A stretch of DNA of 64,000 nt, taken from positions 4,340,001-4,404,000 of the forward strand of contig CM033741.1 in assembly GCA_019671005.1 (NCBI GenBank). The letters are read 5' to 3'. Below are positions 32,494 to 44,109 of this stretch, in pieces (position 1 is the first letter of the stretch; each line of letters opens with the position of its first letter). Made by a program: the position numbers and the translations under genes. Source of the stretch: Hibiscus mutabilis (lineage: Eukaryota; Streptophyta; Magnoliopsida; Malvales; Malvaceae). The notes below the pieces were generated by a model. It did not search any database. It saw nothing but the letters and a program-made list of their open reading frames with translations, and was not told the origin of the DNA.

Positions 32494-34617
32494 TCAGTAT
32501 CTTGTAAGTTCGTGTACACGGAGCTGTTGATCCGACAAGGTTCCCAACTGAGTGGAGTTGACATAATCTTGAGGGGAATGGGCGGACAATCCTGGTATTA
32601 GTAATCCAGTTAACCTCAACATTCTCAAAAACCAACCTTCCTTGTAGTTTGGACCGTACACGTAAGGCAAAATGAAGCCCCTGTTAAGCTCCCAAACAGC
32701 ATTCACCACCTTCGGTACCACCCATAGCAAGGATAAGTAATTCTTGTTCGGTTCCTCCGGTAAAACCTACACCGCCGAAATCGCAAACATAAATATGATG
32801 TTGATGCATATATTAAACGATGTCAGAAATCGTATTTCTGGCTTACCTTCCCCACGCAGAAACTATTGAAGAAGAGGCAGGGTCCAAAATGCTTAAACAG
32901 AGTGTTCTTATCATCGCAAGGAACCCTAGGGACCATGTCATTGCTGTAAACATATCTGAAATATTTCACATCAAATTTTCTCATATTTGCTTTCATATAT
33001 TCTCCGAATTTCTCGTCCCCGACCCTTGGTTGCCCGAAGGTGTAAACCCCATCCAATCTGTCCAACAACCATTTCTCCTCGTGTAACATTAGCACCGAAA
33101 GAAACAAGATTGCTAAAGCCCCACCCAAACTATGCCCGGTCGGTATAAACTTGGCTCCTTCGTTCTCTTTCAGAACTTCCCTCAGCTTTTCTCTAAGAGT
33201 GTAGTAAGCAAACTGGCGTCCGCCATTGTTGTCTGGTTCGATCTCCTTAGCCTTAGGCCAACCCTTGTTCTTTTGCAGGCCGAGAGCTTGCATGAAACCG
33301 CTATGGGCCGTGGCGTTACCCATGGCTTTAAGCATGTACCAGGAAAGATCGGCGTCGGTTCGCCAGTCGTCGGCGTCGAATGGGCTAGTGCCTCTAAATG
33401 CAAGCACAAACAAGTTGGGGTTTGATAGTGTGTCTTGGAGAATGAATGGTTGGGTGGAGTCACGTTCTTTGTATTTTGTATGAAGCAAAATGATATCAGC
33501 ATTTTAAATCAATAAACAGCACCCAACAGAGGTTTAAAAAGAAGTTATCCAACATGTCGATTTTACACTACGTGTTTTTACATTTTTATTACATTGATTT
33601 GACCTTTAGACGGCTGGACTGGACTGGACTGGACTGGACTGGACTGGACTGGAGTAAGGTTGAATTAAATATAAAAAATTCAATTGAGAGACTTCTACTT
33701 CAAATAACGGTGATGTTCATCAACCAAGTTGGCCATTATTAATGATGTAAAAATAAATCTATTTTTTCAGAGATATCTTCCGCAAGACAAACGAATCTAA
33801 ATGTTGAGTGGAAATTTATAATTCTAAAACAGAAAGAGAAAAACTTACCATTCCGGAAATTATAAAACTTGACGAATTTCATCTGCTCCGACAATAACAA
33901 GATGGATCATTGTTAAATTAATTTTTAAGAAACTAAATTTATACCTAATGGAATACACTTATTTTAAAAAAAAATCCAGTAAACGCACGTTCCATAGTTG
34001 GTTGACTTTGGTTTCAATGAAGGCTTCGTTCTCATAGGATATCTTGGAAGCCATTACAGACAGCGCCGCTTTGTATTTTGCGTCATCTGCTTTAATGTTT
34101 TGATCTAACGCAGAGCGAATGTCAATGTTTCCTATGCAGGATGTAAACGTCGCCGATGATCTCTGCGGCCATACTATTTTCCCTGCACCAGAAAACCGCG
34201 TCTCCGAATCGTGTTTTTTTTTTTTTACATTTTTAGCCACAAAAAACAAACGCAAAGAACATGGGGTTTTATGCAATCCAAGATCAATTAAAGACAGGTA
34301 ATTTACCTGTTGCAAGATTTAGTAGGAGACGAAAGAGGCAGCCACCGTTGGCAGACAAAAGATTTAGCCACATCTCGATGGCATCCCCCACAAAGGCCAT
34401 GGGCTTCGTTGCCCAAAGGAGGAGTTTCTGAACAACAACGGAGACGAAGATGCTCCATCGGTGACGAAAGCCTCGTTGTTGGCTCCCTGGGCAATCGATG
34501 AATCTTCTATTTTTCCAATTGAGGCGAAAAAAGTAGGCTGCCAAGATCAAACAAGCTTGCTTTTTCTGGGTTAAGGACAAAATAATCGTTGCAAAAACCT
34601 TCATGACAAGCAGCCAT
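32494..34617 (-). pseudogene. OBL1-like class 3 lipase with a frameshift in exon 1
   Basis: Minus-strand exons 34617-34307, 34182-33989, 33882-33849, 33466-32847 and 32766-32494 would give about 476 residues once exon 1 is read in two frames. The family is oil-body/triacylglycerol lipase (OBL1-like), acting on lipid droplets. Visible: N-terminal YFVLNPEKASLFDLGSLLF, AFRGTSPFDADDW, the nucleophile Ser near 292 in GHSLGGA, Asp near 356 in SNDMVP, His near 449 in SAHSPQDYVN. So the triad is intact. The lesion: a run of five T at 34510-34514 (plus strand) where four keep the frame. The normal frame hits a stop right after FSPQLEK, while the next frame carries on with RRFIDCPGSQQ. Exon 1 is 311 bases where 310 would fit the downstream phase, an independent sign of a one-base insertion. 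Exon 4 needs an acceptor at 33467-33468. Either a recent pseudogene or a homopolymer sequencing error. Confidence 0.85.
33616..33650 (+). repeat. (GGACT)7 microsatellite
   Basis: Seven perfect GGACT units in the intron between lipase exons 3 and 4. Confidence 0.95.
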
Positions 34618-34804
34618 GGCTTCAAAGCAAATGAAGGAGGAGATTGAGGTGCTATGTCCACTGTGCCAAAACTGAATCTTAATTTCAAGGAACAAGCAAT
34701 GAAAATACTTGACCTTAAATTAATCTTCCTTTGTTATTGCCTTTAGTAGAAAATTCATATGATGTAGCAGAGCGTTGAACAAGTCTATGGGTCCTTCACT
34801 AGGA

Positions 34805-35126
34805 CAAGGGCGGATCTTAACGACATAAGTTAAGTGTTCCTATTTAAAATTTTTAAAAAGTTGAGATATCCAAAATAAAAATTTCAAGAGTTTAATTTAA
34901 ATTTTTCTTTAAAATTTAGGGGTTTGAATAAAAAAATTTAAACTTAATGAGCAATTTTGAAAATTTTAGGAGGGGAGTTAATTAAAAATATTTGTAATAG
35001 AATAACAATATTTAAATTTTTTAAATGGGTCAAATTAAATTTTATAAAATTTTCGCAGATCTAAAAGTAAATTTACTAATATTTTGGGAGCCAAGGCCCA
35101 CTAACTATTGAAAGGATCCGCCCTTG
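34805..35126. mobile_element. Short hAT-like MITE with perfect 12-bp TIRs
   Basis: Ends CAAGGGCGGATC (34805-34816) and GATCCGCCCTTG (35115-35126) are exact inverse complements. The 322-bp AT-rich interior has no ORF. The CAAGGGCGGATC terminus is a common style for plant hAT MITEs. I could not see a clean target duplication. Confidence 0.7.
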
Positions 35127-35976
35127 ATGACTGAATTGTTGTTTTGATATTTCTCTCTTATCGATTTGACAGAAACACACTTCTCCAACGACTATGATTC
35201 ATGTTGGAGCTCCATTTTGAAAGGAGTTAGGTCCGGGAAGATATAGAAGGGTTTTTTTTCTCTGTTTTATCTTTTTATTTTATTTTTTTTTAGTCTTTTT
35301 GCTTGTCTACTTTTTTGGTTCTCCTAAAAGATAGAATGGGTCATTGTCTAATCCTATGACGAACTTTCGATGAACGGTCTAAAGGGTTTCGTCAACATTT
35401 CTACCAACGAATCCTCGTTACTTCGGTGATTTTTTCAGCGAGAAACAATCATGGTGGCCTCTCCCCTCTATCACCGTCAGCTCAACCCATTGAAACATCC
35501 GCCAACGTACCAAACCATAAAGGACTCTTCATTTGGTGAACCCAGACGGACGATACCACTCTTCCTACAGTGCTCATTGTTTTCTGTTTACTATCTCAGT
35601 CTTATTTCTTCTTTGGATTGTTCGTTGGCCTTTGGACCTTGCCGTTTATGTTTTCTTTTTGCTTCGAACTTCTATTTATCTCGTTTTCTGCGAATTTTGG
35701 TTTACTCGTTGTGGTATTTGAATTTTTAATTTGAATGAAAATTTTCTTTGATAAAAAAATCTTCATGGGGATAAGTAACATTAATTAAATCAAATAGTTG
35801 TATCATACGTGTAGCAGTGGAATTATTATTATTTATTTTGAATGAGGTTTCATAATTAAATTTTAATAAATCTAGATTGATAACTCATATAATATTTATC
35901 TACGATATAATTTGAATTTTAGATATCATGAGTCTTTAAGATCTCAATTTTATCGTTGAACCAATACCTGAAAAAC

Positions 35977-36018
<42 letters not shown>

Positions 36019-36964
36019 CCCAACAAACAATAATAGTTTTGAATAAAAAACTTTATATAAAAATTATTAAGGAAATAAGAAAAGAGTAAGAAGTTGAAAA
36101 TGGAACCTAGAGTTGATATTTCTTGCATAACTTTTCTTAGATAAGACATGAGTGAACGGAACTGCACAACTACCATTACCATGTTCAGTTTTTGAGTCAT
36201 TGGAGTTTTCCCAATTTCCCACTTTGAAAAAAAACCCATCTGTTCTAAAAAGACAAGAATTTTCATATAAGAAATCTATAAACAATATGTGCACTACTAT
36301 TGGGGTGTTTGCTTTGCGTCATTCATTCTTCAAGTTTATTGATGTAGCCCGTCCTCGATGTTGTAGCAGACGACTTTTTAATTGTAGGATTTAAGAAGAC
36401 ATGCAAGTGAGTACGGATATAGTAGTGAATAGGGGATGAAAGGTGGATGATAGTATCTCAAAGAATCAAGGAAGAAATTAGGTTATATAGATTCTAACTC
36501 CGAATCTTATATGATTGCTTTAAGGGATGGTAGAAAGGACTTGGACTCGTTGGTTATAAAGAACCAAGAACCACAAGTATCAATGTGGATAGGGGGTTTG
36601 ACGCCACAAGTACAAAGTACTTAATAAGTCGATAAAGTTCAATTAAGAACTAAAAGAGAGAAAATTTTCACAAAGATAATTTTATATATAAAATGAGATT
36701 GTTTTCAAATGGGAAATACAACTTATATTTATAGTGAATGAAAGGGCATGGCCGAAAAGGCCTCTAAACTATTCGGCCACTATTGTACCTCCCTCTAAAG
36801 GGCTTGTGACTAATCAACCAAGCTTGTGTCTCCCTCCAATAGGTTTTAGCATACTCATGCTTTCCTTCCATGGCAACTGGCGCCCATTTCAAGTTTCCTT
36901 CCAAAGGTTAGAGGCGTGTCTCTTATGGAAGGATATGTCCCTTGAAGTGTTGACCTTGAGGTAG
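35127..36964. other. Intergenic, no gene seen
   Basis: Contains an ATT microsatellite at 35978-36018. ORFs such as 35451-35729 and 36015-36394 lack domains. From about 36570 the sequence has a transcribed-repeat look (TATAAAATGAGATTG, then TATATTTATAGTGAATG) and leads into the GAGCT-rich tract. Confidence 0.4.
35978..36018 (+). repeat. (ATT)n microsatellite, about 13.7 units
   Basis: Uninterrupted ATT run over 41 bases. Confidence 0.95.
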
Positions 36965-36969
36965 TGAAC

Positions 36970-37212
36970 TGACATGTGAAGCTCGAGCTGAGGTGAGCTG
37001 GTTGAGCTTGGTGTGAGCTGAGCTACTAGCTGAACAAGCTACACTTGTTCTTTGAGCTCTTTTGAGCTTCCACGAGCTGCCATTAGTTGGATGAGCTTCC
37101 CCTTTGAGCTTAAGAGCTGCCTTGAGCTGCTTTCCTTGTTTATGAGTTGCCATAAGCTAGTTGAGCGTTCTTTTAAAGTTCTTGAGCTGGTCCGAGCTTT
37201 TTTTTAAGGTCT
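36970..37212. repeat. GAGCT-rich diverged short-repeat tract
   Basis: About 15 copies of GAGCT in 240 bases, mostly as TTGAGCTG, TGAGCTTCC or GAGCTGCC, spaced 10-20 bases apart. Not a perfect tandem array, no reading frame. Possibly part of an uncharacterised LTR or a decayed minisatellite. Confidence 0.65.
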
Positions 37213-40200
37213 TTGAGCTGTCCGAGCGTCCACTTTCATTCCTAGTACTTAAAGAAGCAATAAACAAATTTATGAGCTGAAATATAGCTAGGATAAGATG
37301 AATGATTAAGTTTAAAGATGCAATGCAATGCAAACATACTTAAATGACTTGTATATCTAAATATAAAGATGTGGATCGTAGATTACATGCGTGAACATCA
37401 TATAACAGGCCATTCATAATAAATGATGAATGGAAACATGTAATAATAATATTATAAGAAATGATATGCAATCATAGCATATATATGAATGATATGGATG
37501 TCATGATATTCTAAGCATATAATAAGATATGAATGCATAGGTATGAATAAATAGAATGCATAAATAATATAAAATAAAGTAAGGAATAAAAAAAAACTCC
37601 CTTAGAATCTTTCATGGCAAATGTCCAAGGTACGAGAAGTGAATGGAAAATGTTAGGGCTGGTTTAGATTGCATCATTTATACTAGTTTCAGAAAATGAT
37701 TGAGTACATAAAATACTTTGCCAATGATATTCATCTAAAAAAATTAAGTTTGAGCAGCTTTGTCTGTAAAGTATGGCTTATCAAAGGGTTAAGAAAAATA
37801 TAAACATGTACTACCTTGTAATCACTTTTATAACTATTAAAAAATGTATTAAATAATTAGAGTTCTGCAATTATGTTTGTTCAAGAATTAAAAACCCAAT
37901 TCGAATATGAAAAAATTCAAAAATACAGTTATTCAAACCAAAAGTTTGGTTTCGAATCACTTTTTTAAAATTAATTTAGTTTAATTACGGTTCATAGTTT
38001 TGGATAAAATTGAATAACCGAACCGACCAATTATCTACAATATTTATAAATTTTATGCATTAGAATACTTTGTAGTGTAGGCTAGTGACTTTGATAACCC
38101 TCTAATTGTTTAAAAACTATTTTGTCTTGGGTTCAATTATTAGGAACCGTGAAATTATTACTTTTTTTTTTACTTTTTAGTTGTTTTTGGATTTTAACGC
38201 AACCGAACCATTATTAAATTTATTATATTAATAAATTTGATATTTTTAATATAAAAAATCCCATTAATCAAACCAAATATTTTAATGAACAAGTCAAACA
38301 ATTATTTAATTTAGTTGGTACGATTTAGAATCGAGAATCGAACAATATAAAATTATCAATTAACCGAACATGGTTTTGCATTCACCCATCTGCGACGCGT
38401 TTGGATGTAATTCATTAATGTCATGAACATTACAATTTCACGTTGACCCAGAACTTAGAGTTTGCAAGAGATCTGAAGTTCAAGTTGGGACAGAGGGGGT
38501 TGATTTCCAGGCTGGCTGCATATAATTAATTAATTACAAATTTAATGCGCTCTACATAATGCATACTGAAGACCAACTTCACTCATCTACGGCACGTGAC
38601 ACCTCTGAAATTTACCAGGCAGGCTGCATCTGTTGAATGTGGTATGATATTGACCCACTAAACTTATATTCTTTTTATAAATACATGTTTATTTTACGAC
38701 TTATATTCGGAATTCGTGATATTTTTTTTATATTATCATTTTTAAAGATTGAATTTAAATTCTCTCTAAGAGAATAATGCGTCTTGTTATTACACTAAAC
38801 CCTTAGTAGTTAATTAAAACTTATAATAAAAATACATGCTTGAGACAATAGTCAATTACGAATCATCGGGTGTCTAAATTTTGTGACTTAGATGAAAAAC
38901 TTGATTGTCGTAAAAGGAACATTTAATTTTGAATCCAAAAACTAATATATAATGTTGTATAAGCAAAGATATTGAATTAATCTCTGCGAGTGCGTCGTAA
39001 TCTAACTACTGTAAATCCATTTGTTTTTTTACATTAAGAAAAACAAGAATAAAAAGGAATTTATTGGGTCCAATACTGCTGTTGGGCGACATGCAGAAAA
39101 CAATATTTGTTCTTTCTTAAAGCGTCTTCTACAAATGTCTTATGTATATACACTTTAACAGAATAATAATGTGATTATTCTTCAGATTATGTTAACATTG
39201 GGATTATTTCTGCGAATATGTGACTTTTTTAAGTTGCAATTTGTACTCGTGTCACTAAATTTGAACGTGTGAATAAAATACAATGATTTTCGAGTCGTCC
39301 GAGATTATCTCACTACAAATCTGGATATGTGATTATAATATTTTTTGGAGCAAAGACCAGGCGGCTCATGCCTAAACCGAAGCCACTGAGCCCAAACACA
39401 CATTGGAGTTGGAGGCCATTTCTTCCAGCCCAAACACACTTCCTGTGTACACACACCAAGTCTCGTTTCTTTACTATGAGCCCAAACACACTTTAGTAGG
39501 AGCCTTACTCGTATGCAGACAAAACGTGCTCAAATTCAAAGCACGCCATGAAATATTCTTCAAACACACATCGAGTTGTTTTTCTACACAAACTCACATA
39601 CTATGTTGCTAATGTTATAACTCGGACCCTCAATCAAGTTGAATGATGAACTCTTATTTGGCAGTACGTTAAACTTAAAAAATTACTACTAATTTACTTA
39701 TATACTCCATGTATATACAAAGACTAAAAGAGGTAGTTTAAAATTATATAATATATATAGCATTAGATACATATTTGAGCGCTGAAATGAAAATGATGTG
39801 AGAACCAGCTAGTTTTAAACCATGCATGTTTTATCTGGAGATGTTTGGTATATATTGCTTGTGGAACCCTAATTATTAGATTCAACTTGGAACGACGTAC
39901 GAGAGGTGGCCTGCCATTTTCAGACACTCGTTTTGGTTTGACCGTAATTGTTTTGAAACTTTGATGTCAGAAAGAGATTATTATTGTTCTTATGATTCAT
40001 AGAGACCAACATCTACCATGTTTGACTTAGGTATATATTTGATGAGTTGTTTCGTATTATGATTAGAATGTAATAATTTTAGGGACTAAAACTATTATTA
40101 AACCATGCAATGTCACAATCTCAGTTAAATATTTAACGGCCGGTGACCAAAACAATAACGAAATAAAATGTTAGTGACAATTTTGAAAAAAAATTAGTTG

Positions 40201-40396
40201 GGCAACTTAAATAAAAAAAAGTGATAGTTGGATGACCACCGGTGTAGTTTTCCCTTAATGTTTTTACGATGGTTGAAATCTGTTGGCTGCCATGTCTATA
40301 ACCAACAGACCATATCTTGAAAAGTCATTAATGAGATCATCGAGGAAGAAGAAAAAGACGCATGTCTGAATTATCAAAAATTTAAAGATTAATTTA
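37213..40396. other. Intergenic, no gene seen
   Basis: AT-rich. Around 37860-38390 there are AACCGAACC / TTCGGTT-like words facing both ways (for example CCGAACCGACC at about 38017 and ACCGAACATGG near 38362), suggesting an old GGTTCGG-type MITE. The ORF at 39403-39612 has repeated PKHT/PNTL-like phrases because CCCAAACACAC recurs four times between 39390 and 39500. No supported gene. Confidence 0.4.
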
Positions 40397-40756
40397 GGCT
40401 TAATTATAAAATAAGTGCTCAAACTATGTCTTTTTTGTAATAAGTGCTTAAAGTATTTTTAACTGAAATAAGCTCTTAAAGTTTTATTTTTAGTTAAAAT
40501 AGGTGCCTAAAATATTTTTTTGTTGAAATAGGTGCTAAAGTTCCATTTCTTGCTTGTTTTAAAATCAATTGAGACTCTTACTTTGGCACCTATTTCAACA
40601 AAAAAATGAAACTTTAAGCACTTATTTCAGCTAAAAATACTTTAGGCACATATTTCAGCTAAAAATAAAATTTTGAGCTCCTATTTCAACTAAAAAATAC
40701 TTAAAATACCTATTATTAAAAAAGACAGTTTAAACATTTATTTTGTAATTAAAGCC
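40397..40756. mobile_element. Mutator-like foldback MITE
   Basis: The whole 360 bp is close to a palindrome. The left arm begins GGCTTAATTATAAAATAAGTG and the right end is CATTTATTTTGTAATTAAAGCC. Nine-base flanks ATTAATTTA and ATTAACTTA match at 8 of 9, as expected for a Mutator-type target duplication. The arms are made of alternating TAAGTGCTTAAAG / TTTCAGCTAAAAATA phrases. No ORF. The long near-perfect hairpin could yield small RNAs if transcribed. Confidence 0.75.
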
Positions 40757-41192
40757 ATTAACTTAATACCAAGTCTAGAACAAAATTACTAGAGTCCAAA
40801 ACCATGGGATGGGGAAAAAATATAACTCAGCTAATCAAATAGATTTCATCGAACATTAAAAAAAAAAAACTCTTCCGTTTAACCTTTTTATATTAGTGAT
40901 ATCTAGAATTCTAAAATTTTAGTTTATGCTAAATGAATTTTTTATTAAATAATAATTATATTTATTTTATATTGTATTAAAATTACCAATTCGATGGATC
41001 TAATCCATTTAAGATTCAAAATTAATTAAGAATGCCCTTAGCTCTAATAGTTAAGACTCGAGCAATCTAAGAGTCACGAGTTCAACATCTATTGGCAGCA
41101 CATCTCTTATTTTGGCCGATTGGTTCGCCAATAATGCGTCTCTGGATGATATGTGGTGTCATCGTCTCCTCTCTCCCCCAGAGGAATTAAAC
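40757..41192. other. Spacer with a possible SINE fragment
   Basis: At about 41037-41089 the sequence TTAGCTCTAATAGTTAAG and, 30 bases on, GAGTTCAACATC resemble Pol III A and B boxes of a tRNA-derived SINE. It is cut short by the hAT element at 41193. Weak evidence. Confidence 0.3.
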
Positions 41193-42139
41193 CAGGGTTG
41201 GCCCTGGGGGCAGGTCGAATCGATCAACCTCACAGGGTCTTATTTTTTTAATTTTTACTATTTAAATAATTATAATAGAAAATATCTCAAATTTTAGTTA
41301 TAATATTAGATAAAGGTTTTCACTTTAGGCCATATATAATAAGTAAAAGAAATAATAATTTGATTATAATATTAGATAGATGCCTCTTTTTTTAAATTTT
41401 TAATACTTAAATAGTTATAATTTTTTTGTAATAATTTTTGTTAGATGTTTAATTTTTTCCAATACTTGTTATTTGGGGACTAAATTTTTGCAATACTTGT
41501 TATTTGAGCCCAAATTTTTTTAATACTTGTTATTAGAGACTCATTTTTTTTAATATTTGTAATTATGCGCCTACTCTTAAATTTCATTTTTTTAATATTT
41601 GTTATTAAAGGTCTGATTTTTTTAATATTTATTATTTGAGGCTCAATTTTTCCTGAAATTTGTTATTAGGGAGATACTCTTAAAATTCATTATTTCAATA
41701 CTTGTTATTTGGGGTCCAATTTTTTCAATACTTGTTATTAGAAGCTCAATTTTTCCAATACTTTGTTATTATGGGCTAATCTTAAAATTAATTTTTTCAA
41801 TACTTGTTATTAGGGTCCAATTATTTTAATACATGTTATTTGATGCCCAATTTTTCCTGATATTTGTTCTTAGGGACCTATTCTTAAAATTCAATTTTTT
41901 CAATACTTGTTCTTTAGGCTCTATTTTTTTAATACTTGTTATTTAGGGTCTACTTTTTTCAAATCTTGTTATTAGAGGCTCATTTTATCTCAATATTTGT
42001 TATTAGAGACATACTCTTAAAATTAAAAAATTCAATATTTGTTTAGGGACCTATTCTTAAAATTTGATTTTTTAATACTTTTTTAAGGGCCTAATTTTTC
42101 AATTCGTCTTGGGCGTCCAAAATCTCATGACCGACCCTG
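41193..42139. mobile_element. hAT-like element filled with AATACTTGTTATT repeats
   Basis: Termini CAGGGTTGGCC and (reverse complement) CAGGGTCGGTC match at 9 of 11. The 8-base flanks AATTAAAC and TATTCAAC match at 6 of 8. From about 41455 to 42080 there are roughly 16-18 diverged copies of CAATACTTGTTATTTGGGG-CCAATTTTTT at about 30-35 base spacing, interrupted several times by CTCTTAAAATTCA links. No ORF. The same motif occurs in 16285-17022, so the two are related. Confidence 0.65.
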
Positions 42140-43863
42140 TATTCAACTCCAATTACAAATTGATAGTGCTGCGAGTTGATGGTTGTTTGTTGAGGATTTG
42201 CCATTGGGTTCGGTCGTATGTAGCTTCTGGTTTGGTGTTAGGTGGTAGTCTGGTTTTTAGTTTTCCATGTTTGTTTTTTTAGATAAGTTTATCTTGTAAG
42301 GTTCTTATTGATATTATGGGTTCTCTTTTACTCTAATTAAGTTTAAATTTTTTTTAATAAAACACGTAATAATATTTTTTTAATTTATCAAAAAAGTTTC
42401 GAAATTAATTGAACCTAATAATGGTCTAGTGACTAAAGGTTTACCTCCTCATGAATTCAATAACTTATATATATAAAAAGTTCAAAACCAGTTGGACCTC
42501 CCGTATTTTTTTAACAATGCCACAACTTGTCAGGAAAGAAAGTGTGGTCCAAAATGGAAGATAAAATGGGGCTCTTAGCCTTATAAGTGGGCGTTTGATC
42601 GAGTCAAGTAAAAAAATTTTGAGTTATTCGAATTAACGCATTATATTTTATAATTCAAATTTTATTTAATTTTTTTTATTCGAGCCGAGTAGAGTTTTCG
42701 AGATTCTATACATATTTAATTGTAATTATTTATCATGTTATAGTATTATTTGATTATAATTTAAACGATTTTCTCTAATCATATAAGCTATGCATCTATA
42801 TTTCTTCATATTTCTTATACAGTTATGTATATATATATATAAGGAAAAATTGATGAACCCAACTCTAACTTAAAAATCAATATACTAATTATTAAAAATT
42901 CTGAGTTATTCAAATTTTTATTTTACAACTCAAACTTTATTTGAATTTTTTTCGTGTTGAACCAAGACGAGTAGAGTTTTTTCGCCTCGAGTCAAATCGA
43001 AAAATTCAACTTTTTTAATTAAGTCGAATTTTGCTCACCCCTACTTAACCTATTCCCACCCAAACTTTACCTGACATTTTGTAAAAGATTATCTAGATAA
43101 ATAATTAAATTGATGCGATATATTAACTTAATTGACTATCAATTCGGTCAGGAAAAAGGATGAGATATTATTTTTTAAAATGATAATTAATTTTATATTT
43201 TATATAATATTTAAACAAATAACTCAAAATCGCTACTTAAATTGAGATATAAAATTGATAAATGTTTTTTTTATCATTCAATTAATGGTCTTTCGTTGAT
43301 TTTTTTATAAAAAGTATTTCTTATATAAAATAATTTCGTTAACTTATATTGTATGTGTGATAAAATATAGTGTACACATATTATATTAATCTCATGTAAT
43401 ATTACAAAGAACGAATCTTTATAAATACATGAACTATTAGATATTGATACAACTAACGACCCCACCCTCCTTGTTTCTCAACCTGCACTCTTTATTAAAT
43501 AGAAATATCACATTTCATATCGAAATTCGAATTCATATAAGATAAGGTAATATGAGCATCTTTAGTCACTAAATTAATTAGTGGATCTCTCAACACGCAC
43601 TCTTTAAATGGCGATTCAAGAATGTTATTGGAAATGCATACAAATCAATCGAGTATATATACATATATATATATATAGGTGTAACGTATATTTCGTACAG
43701 GTCGGTGGTAGAGTTGTAAAATTCAAATTAAGATGTCAAAATTTAAAAGTGTTGTAAATATTCTTTTAAAATTATAATTATTAGAGAGAAGTGATAAGCG
43801 GTAAAATTACATGCATAAACACTTTCTTTTTGTAATTAATGTTATTTTAAATTAAAAAATATT
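42140..43863. other. Intergenic with a diverged TIR element
   Basis: At 42580-43045 the sequence runs from GTGGGCGTTTGATCGAGTC to GAATTTTGCTCACCCCTACTTA with GAGTTATTCGAATT and CGAGTAGAGTTTT phrases on both halves, a familiar hAT-MITE layout that is heavily decayed here. A (TA)n run lies at about 42829-42841. No gene. Confidence 0.4.
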
Positions 43864-44109
43864 ATATGCACTGTCGGTGAAAATAAAAAGTTTTTAAAAG
43901 TATTTAGTTTTAGGGTTTATGGATCTAGTCTAGGGTTTAGAATTTATGATTTGTGGTTGAAATTTAGGGTTAGGATAATATGGTTATTGATTTGGGTTTT
44001 AACACACAAACCTTAAATTATAAACCCCTAAACTTTAAACCGAATCTCTAAATCCTAAAACTAAGTCATTTGTAGAAACTTTTTGTTTCCACCGCCAGTT
44101 CATGGTATA
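43864..44109. mobile_element. Foldback MITE, CACTG(T/A)CGGTG family, copy 1
   Basis: Left end GCACTGTCGGTGAAAATAAA; right end, reverse complement, GAACTGGCGGTGGAAACAAA. The arms continue inward as AGTTTTAGGGTTTA against AGTTTTAGGATTTA, with a TTTAGGG-rich centre. The same family occurs at 58855-59278. Confidence 0.65.

Noticed and set aside
33132..33502. Overlapping ORFs on both strands around the lipase
   Set aside because: Shadows of lipase exon 4 in other frames.
33491..33502. Lipase exon 4 starting upstream at the ADIILLHTKYK codons
   Set aside because: There is no AG acceptor in the stretch before it and an in-frame TAA lies three codons upstream. The acceptor before AACGTGAC keeps phase and family spacing.
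35451..35729. 92-codon ORF starting MVASPLYHRQLNPL
   Set aside because: No domain and no splice context; the hydrophobic second half follows local T-rich composition.
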